Assembly (NCBI RefSeq): GCF_001623525.1
Contig: NZ_CP015225.1
Coordinates: 5,406,501-5,470,500, forward strand
DNA: 64,000 nucleotides
Direction of reading: 5' to 3'
From: Pseudomonas fluorescens
Lineage (GTDB): Bacteria > Pseudomonadota > Gammaproteobacteria > Pseudomonadales > Pseudomonadaceae
The position numbers and the translations under genes were made by a program. The notes below the pieces were generated by a model. The model saw only the letters and a list, made by a program, of their open reading frames with translations, did not search any database and was not told the DNA's origin. This document shows, piece after piece, positions 60,674 through 64,000 of the stretch (position 1 is the stretch's first letter; each line of letters opens with the position of its first letter).

Positions 60674-60945
60674 TCATGCCAGGGCTTGCGCCTGCAATCG
60701 TCGGCCGATCACGTCCAGCACGTCGCAGCCATCGCGCAACGGAATCGCCAGGAGCAGGGCGAAGTCGTGGAGGACGACGGCGTCGGAACTGATCTCCTCG
60801 CGGAAGGCGATGTTTTCCAGTAGTTGGGTGGCGGCACGGATGCGGTAGGCGGCGGTTTCGTAGAGGACGTCGAGGGGGCTTGGGTGTCGATAAGCAGGGT
60901 GGCGGGGGTGCAGTCGACGCCGGTGATGGGGATGTATCGGTTCAT
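60674..60945 (-). pseudogene. Small gene broken by a one-base frameshift in a G/C tract
   Basis: The start at 60945 (MNRYIPITGVDCTPATLLIDTQA) has GGAG at good distance. The frame is then lost at the five-G tract 60874-60878. One extra base there would continue into PLDVLYETAAYRIRAATQLLENIAF ... LLAIPLRDGCDVLDVIGRRLQAQALA, which ends at 60674. The joined product of about 90 residues looks like the small DUF3077/DUF6124-type helical proteins common in Pseudomonas. This is either a real pseudogene, phase variation or a sequencing error. Confidence 0.6.
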
Positions 60946-61291
60946 TGGGTAGATCTCCATGGGTTCGATGATGCCGCCACTCACTCGTCGCCAAACGAAT
61001 GGGTGGCAGCTGTACGCAGGTTGGCGAACCGGACACCATGGAAGCCGGCAGACCCGAAGGCCTCCCGCGCACAACTGCCATTGAGCAATTCTGCGAGTGC
61101 AAAAGCCCGTGCCAAAAAGCAGGGCTTCTGACCATAGTGTATCGAGTCGCCAAACCCGAGTCGCCATGTGGACGACGGGAAGAACTATAGGCATCGCCTA
61201 TTGGGCTGGGCAAGGCTCGCTGTTGCGGGGGATTTCCCAAGTATTTGTGGGATTTTTGGTCGTGAGTATTCAGGCAGGAACACCGCTTCCA
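60946..61291. other. Intergenic stretch without recognised gene
   Basis: No convincing coding region on either strand. A weak stem-loop AAGCCC/GGGCTT lies at 61103-61127. The leader of the frameshifted gene lies at its left end. Nothing else was seen. Confidence 0.5.
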
Positions 61292-61428
61292 TTGTGGTGA
61301 GGGGATTTATCCCCGCTGGGCTGCGAAGCGGCCCCCCAAACCAGGCAGCTCGGTGCGTCAGGAGGATTGAGTTCGCTGTTTTAGGGGCTGCTGCGCAGCC
61401 CAGCGGGGATAAATCCCCCTCGCCACAG
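61292..61428. repeat. REP doublet, GAGGGGATTTATCCCC variant
   Basis: Arms TTGTGGTGAGGGGATTTATCC and its complement; inner arms GGGCTGCGAAGCGGCCC and GGGGCTGCTGCGCAGCCC. Confidence 0.88.
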
Positions 61429-61460
61429 AGGGAGAGCAGTCCCCTGCTTTTCAGATACCA

Positions 61461-61505
61461 GCGGCGAGCGCTTCGCACTCGAGCGGGAGCAAGCTCCCTC
61501 GCCAC
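61461..61505. repeat. Single REP unit, main family
   Basis: GCGAGCGCTTCGCACTCGAGCGGG then AGCAAGCTCCCTCGCCAC: one half of the usual pair, directly after the gene at 61510. Confidence 0.8.
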
Positions 61506-61509
61506 CCGG

Positions 61510-62085
61510 TTATTGGTGTGCAGTCGCGGCCTCGACCCGGTCGCAGAATTCAGGGTAGAAGCCCTGGGCGCTGGGGCCTTGGCAATAGTCTTGCGCCTGG
61601 GTCAGGGCATCGGCGCTGAAGTCCAGGCTACGGGGCATGCTGGCGAAGGTGACGTAGCCATCCTGTTGCGTCTTGATGGCGTCGAAGCCTTGCATGTCGT
61701 AGACCAGCTCCACGTCATCATCGGCCAGCAGGCGCGCCTTGACCGTCACTTGCGTGTACTGCTTACCCCCCGGTGCGCCGTTGAGCGCCGCCAGGCCATG
61801 GCCGACAACCCGCAGCAGGTCCGCAACCCAGGCGTTGCTGTCATCCGCGGCGGTGTTTGGACGGTAGCGCAACCTCAGCGTTTGCTGGTCGCGGGTCACA
61901 TCGGTAAGCGTCGGGGCGGAGCGCTTGATGCGGTGTTCGATGGTCAGCCAGGTCTTTTGTTCTTCGCTGGTGCCGTCGGCCAGTTCCGGATTCAGCGGGC
62001 CACGCTGGTACTCGTTGACGCCCAGGACAATGAGCATGCCCGTCAGGATGACGGCGAGGGCCGCGCCGCCGATTTTTACGTTCAT
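61510..62085 (-). CDS. Membrane-anchored hypothetical protein
   Basis: 191 residues. An N-terminal segment MNVKIGGAALAVILTGMLIVLGVNEY is a signal anchor or signal peptide, so the rest (mostly polar, two cysteines in DYCQGPSAQGFYPEFCDRVE) faces the periplasm. The start at 62085 was chosen for this segment, since the upstream in-frame extension is unlikely. No family recognised. It lies 105 bases downstream of the DUF3757 gene on the same strand. Confidence 0.7.
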   Translation of the reverse strand: MNVKIGGAALAVILTGMLIVLGVNEYQRGPLNPELADGTSEEQKTWLTIEHRIKRSAPTLTDVTRDQQTLRLRYRPNTAADDSNAWVADLLRVVGHGLAALNGAPGGKQYTQVTVKARLLADDDVELVYDMQGFDAIKTQQDGYVTFASMPRSLDFSADALTQAQDYCQGPSAQGFYPEFCDRVEAATAHQ

Positions 62086-62190
62086 AGGCAAACTCTGCAG
62101 GAGAAAGCCGCACTGTACGGTAACGGTGCAGGCGATGGCAGGGCGCCTTGAAATGCTGTGCAGGAACAGTGACGCGGTTGCCATTCCCGA

Positions 62191-62613
62191 TCAAAGCAAC
62201 AGGTTGAAGTAGTCTGCGTCCATTAACCTGCACATTTTGGTGTCCGGGCTTTCGCAGCGATTATTCACCCACCCTGAAAAGGCCGGTTCCAAGATCTGCT
62301 GATACTCCATATTCAGATTTATGTCCCCGTACCGGCACGTGACGGTCGCCGTTGTGGCTGCCTGTCTATCCTCGTCGGCTTCATGGATAACGTACTCGGC
62401 GCCTTCGAATTGCAGCCTTGCCGGGTCGACCACGTCCACCAGGCTTTCGCTCTCCCATTCGTGGTTGTCTTGTGCCTCGACGAAAAAAACATCTTCCACC
62501 GATTCAATGTTTTTATGAATGTCAGTGACGGCAGGGCAGGTTATTTCACCGGCATGGGCGTGGCCGATGATCAGCAAAAGCAACGCCGCGCCTCCAGCCA
62601 GTATTTTTCTCAT
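62191..62613 (-). CDS. DUF3757-type secreted protein, copy 1
   Basis: 140 residues with a signal peptide (MRKILAGGAALLLLIIGHAHA). The mature part shows ITCPAVTDIHK, FEGAEYVIHE, VTCRYGDINLNMEY and CESPDTKMC, with four cysteines as in small Pseudomonas DUF3757 proteins. It is a clear paralogue of the gene at 63528-63935. The function is unknown. The upstream region holds an imperfect copy of the ACTGTCA palindrome about 55 bases before the start, and a DUF2780 gene lies divergently. Confidence 0.72.
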   Translation of the reverse strand: MRKILAGGAALLLLIIGHAHAGEITCPAVTDIHKNIESVEDVFFVEAQDNHEWESESLVDVVDPARLQFEGAEYVIHEADEDRQAATTATVTCRYGDINLNMEYQQILEPAFSGWVNNRCESPDTKMCRLMDADYFNLLL

Positions 62614-62665
62614 GTGCCAGGCTCCAGGGCTCAGATCAACGATTCACGGCTTTGGTCGGGCGGGC

Positions 62666-62686
62666 TACTGTCAATGTTGGCAGTTA
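62666..62686. promoter_or_regulatory. Imperfect copy of the ACTGTCA palindrome
   Basis: TACTGTCAATGTTGGCAGTTA, here upstream of DUF3757 copy 1; preceded by GGGC, as at the window end (63991-64000). Confidence 0.45.
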
Positions 62687-62868
62687 TTTATGTCAATTCA
62701 GAACTGTATATGGATGTTTGGTAACTTATAGCTATAAGAAAAAGCGCAGTTTTCATTGAATCAGACACTTCTGACGGGCTTGGAAGATTTTTCTGTAGTG
62801 GCTATCGGCCATTCCTGTAATACGTTTAGGAACAATCTGCATCCGCTCCAGTCCAACGCTCGCTTTAC

Positions 62869-62892
62869 GCCGCTCTTGATGAGCGGCTTTTT
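62869..62892 (+). terminator. Rho-independent terminator just before the DUF2780 gene
   Basis: GCCGCTC, loop TTGAT, GAGCGGC, then five T. It lies 22 bases before the 62915 start, with no gene upstream on this strand, so it is a possible attenuator or the end of an unseen small RNA. Confidence 0.75.
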
Positions 62893-62914
62893 CATGGTCT
62901 AGAGGATGTCCCGG

Positions 62915-63544
62915 ATGAAGGTTTCACGTGGTTTTGCTCTGTCTTGCCTGTTGACGCTGGCTGCCAGCCCAGCCTTCGCGCAGTTCAGTCTCAGTGATGC
63001 AGCCAATGTGGTGTCGGCGATGCAGGGCAACCAAGGCGAACAGGGCGAGGGCGCCGTGGCCGCCGCGCCGAAAGCCGCCGGGTTGCTCAACACCTTGGGA
63101 TCGGAACTCAAGATCACGCCGGAACAGGCCATCGGCGGTGCCGGTGCGATGCTGGGGCTGGCGAAGAACCGACTCAGCGAGCCGCAGTTTTCCGAGTTGA
63201 GCAAAAGTGTTCCGGGCCTGGATCAGATCGCTGGGAACAGTGCTATTGGCGGGCTTAATGGTCTGGGCGGTTTGCTCGGGGGCGGGTCGGAGAAGAATGC
63301 ACTGCTCGACGGCTTGCTGGGCAACGTCAAGGACACCGGCGACCTGAACAATGCCTTCAGTGCGCTGGGCATGGACAGCGGCATGATCGGCCAGTTTGCC
63401 CCGATTATCTTGCAGTACCTCGGCCAACAGGGCGTGGCGGGTTCGTTGCTGCAGAATCTGGGGGGATCTGGGGCACGGGGCGGGTGTTTGATGAAGGTGG
63501 CGACATCGAAAATCCGCCACGGAACCATCAAAACCTCAAGCTGA
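62915..63544 (+). CDS. DUF2780-type secreted protein (3' end uncertain)
   Basis: 209 residues as read. The start at 62915 is right for the AGAGG at 62901-62905; the ATG at 62906 is too close. A signal peptide (MKVSRGFALSCLLTLAASPAFA) precedes QFSLSDAANVVSAMQGNQGEQG and an Ala/Gly/Leu-rich helical domain (LNTLGSELKITPEQAIGGAGAMLGLAKNRL ... GLLGNVKDTGDLNNAFSALGMDSGMIGQFAPIILQYLGQQG), typical of DUF2780. The tail after LLQNLGGSG is unlike the family and overlaps the opposing DUF3757 gene by 17 bases; the six-G tract at 63460-63465 may hide a frameshift. Function unknown. Confidence 0.72.
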   Translation: MKVSRGFALSCLLTLAASPAFAQFSLSDAANVVSAMQGNQGEQGEGAVAAAPKAAGLLNTLGSELKITPEQAIGGAGAMLGLAKNRLSEPQFSELSKSVPGLDQIAGNSAIGGLNGLGGLLGGGSEKNALLDGLLGNVKDTGDLNNAFSALGMDSGMIGQFAPIILQYLGQQGVAGSLLQNLGGSGARGGCLMKVATSKIRHGTIKTSS

Positions 63545-63935
63545 AATAGTCGGCGTTCACCGGCTTGCAGGAGTAGGTGTCCCGACTGGCGCAATGGTTG
63601 GCCGACCAGGGCAAGGACGCCGGCTCCTGGACGTCAAGATAATCCAGCGTGAGGTTGTTCTCGCCGTAATTGCAGCTAATGATCACTCTCCTCGGCACCT
63701 GTTCATCTTCGTCGGGTTCATGGACCGCGAACTCAGCACCGTTGAATTGCTGCACCGCTGGATTGGCCTCCTGTCCAAGGTCCTGGCTCTGCCATTCGCG
63801 ATCATCCTGAATTTCTACTGTTTCAGTGGTGTCATGGATGAGTGTTGTAGCCGGACAGGTGACTTCTGCGGCATGAACATGGCCGATTATCAGTAAGCAA
63901 ATTCCTGCGCCGCCATCAGTCATTAAGTTTCTCAT
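63528..63935 (-). CDS. DUF3757-type secreted protein, copy 2
   Basis: 135 residues. A hydrophobic leader (MTDGGAGICLLIIGHVHAAE after an in-frame MRNL) is a probable signal peptide. The mature part repeats the copy 1 pattern: VTCPATTLIHDTTE, FNGAEFAVHEPDED, ISCNYGENNLTLDY, CASRDTYSC and the end NADYFSLRF. Roughly half the aligned positions agree with copy 1. A half copy of the ACTGTCA palindrome lies 56 bases upstream of its start, at the window end. Confidence 0.7.
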   Translation of the reverse strand: MRNLMTDGGAGICLLIIGHVHAAEVTCPATTLIHDTTETVEIQDDREWQSQDLGQEANPAVQQFNGAEFAVHEPDEDEQVPRRVIISCNYGENNLTLDYLDVQEPASLPWSANHCASRDTYSCKPVNADYFSLRF

Positions 63936-63990
63936 GGGCTTGCCTCCACAATGTGTCCCGGCGACATGTTTGCGGCTGTGCTTGGCGAGG

Positions 63991-64000
63991 GCTACTGTCA
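63991..64000. promoter_or_regulatory. Start of a further ACTGTCA palindrome (cut by window end)
   Basis: GCTACTGTCA is identical to the left part of the copy at 62665-62674, again upstream of a DUF3757 gene. Confidence 0.35.

Noticed and set aside
61103..61127. AAGCCC/GGGCTT hairpin as a terminator
   Set aside because: Six-base stem, 13-base loop and no T-run.

Overview
The window is high-GC chromosomal DNA from a Pseudomonas of the P. fluorescens complex. The evidence is the gene content and order, which follow the choline / carnitine / glycine-betaine region known from P. aeruginosa PAO1 (betAB-betI-cbcVWX-sdaB-gbdR-cdh-caiX-cdhR-dgc-etf-gbcAB-ltaE-glyA-sox-purU-fdhA). The many REP-type inverted repeats built on GTGGCGAGGGAGCTTGCTCCC-like arms are also typical of this complex. 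No rRNA, tRNA, CRISPR array or intact insertion sequence was seen.

Layout. 1-3.5 kb: the N-terminal part of a DHA2 drug exporter and a TldD/PmbA-type protease pair. 3.8-11.4 kb: choline oxidation (betIBA) and the choline/betaine/carnitine ABC importer (cbcXWV). 11.9-14.9 kb: serine dehydratase (sdaB) and the regulator gbdR, which has a convincing sigma-54 promoter. 15.6-21.6 kb: gamma-butyrobetaine hydroxylase, carnitine catabolism (cdhB, cdhA, cdhC, caiX) and cdhR. 21.7-25.5 kb: an AT-richer accessory block with an alginate-lyase-like protein, two DUF proteins, an orphan HTH antitoxin-like gene and an LprI-like lysozyme inhibitor. 25.8-33.6 kb: the dimethylglycine demethylase operon (dipeptidase, DUF5943-type gene, dgcA, dgcB, etfA, etfB). 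33.6-35.2 kb: a mostly non-coding stretch with regularly spaced consensus DnaA boxes around a GNAT gene. 35.5-42.2 kb: a possible new redox operon (GMC oxidoreductase fused to an alpha/beta hydrolase, a membrane di-heme cytochrome c, a metallophosphoesterase). 42.3-45.0 kb: gbcA and gbcB. 45.2-56.5 kb: ltaE, traX-like, then glyA-soxBDAG-purU-fdhA. 56.6-60.5 kb: three short Rhs proteins with unrelated C-terminal tips, in a tandem array that carries duplicated scraps of both flanking genes, then a cold-shock gene. 60.6-64 kb: small envelope or secreted proteins (a frameshifted gene, a membrane-anchored protein, two DUF3757 paralogues and a DUF2780 protein).

How it works together: gamma-butyrobetaine is hydroxylated to carnitine. 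Carnitine is oxidised and cleaved to glycine betaine (CdhA/CdhC/CdhB), and choline is oxidised to the same product (BetA/BetB). Betaine is demethylated three times (GbcAB, DgcAB with an ETF pair, SoxBDAG) to glycine. GlyA and SdaB convert glycine through serine to pyruvate, while FdhA and PurU deal with the released one-carbon units. GbdR, CdhR and BetI are the local regulators; candidate operators are listed.

The observations most worth following are the DnaA-box array at 32.1-35.2 kb, the GMC/hydrolase-cytochrome-phosphoesterase operon, the mini-Rhs array with duplicated flanks, and a recurring short palindrome upstream of several small genes.
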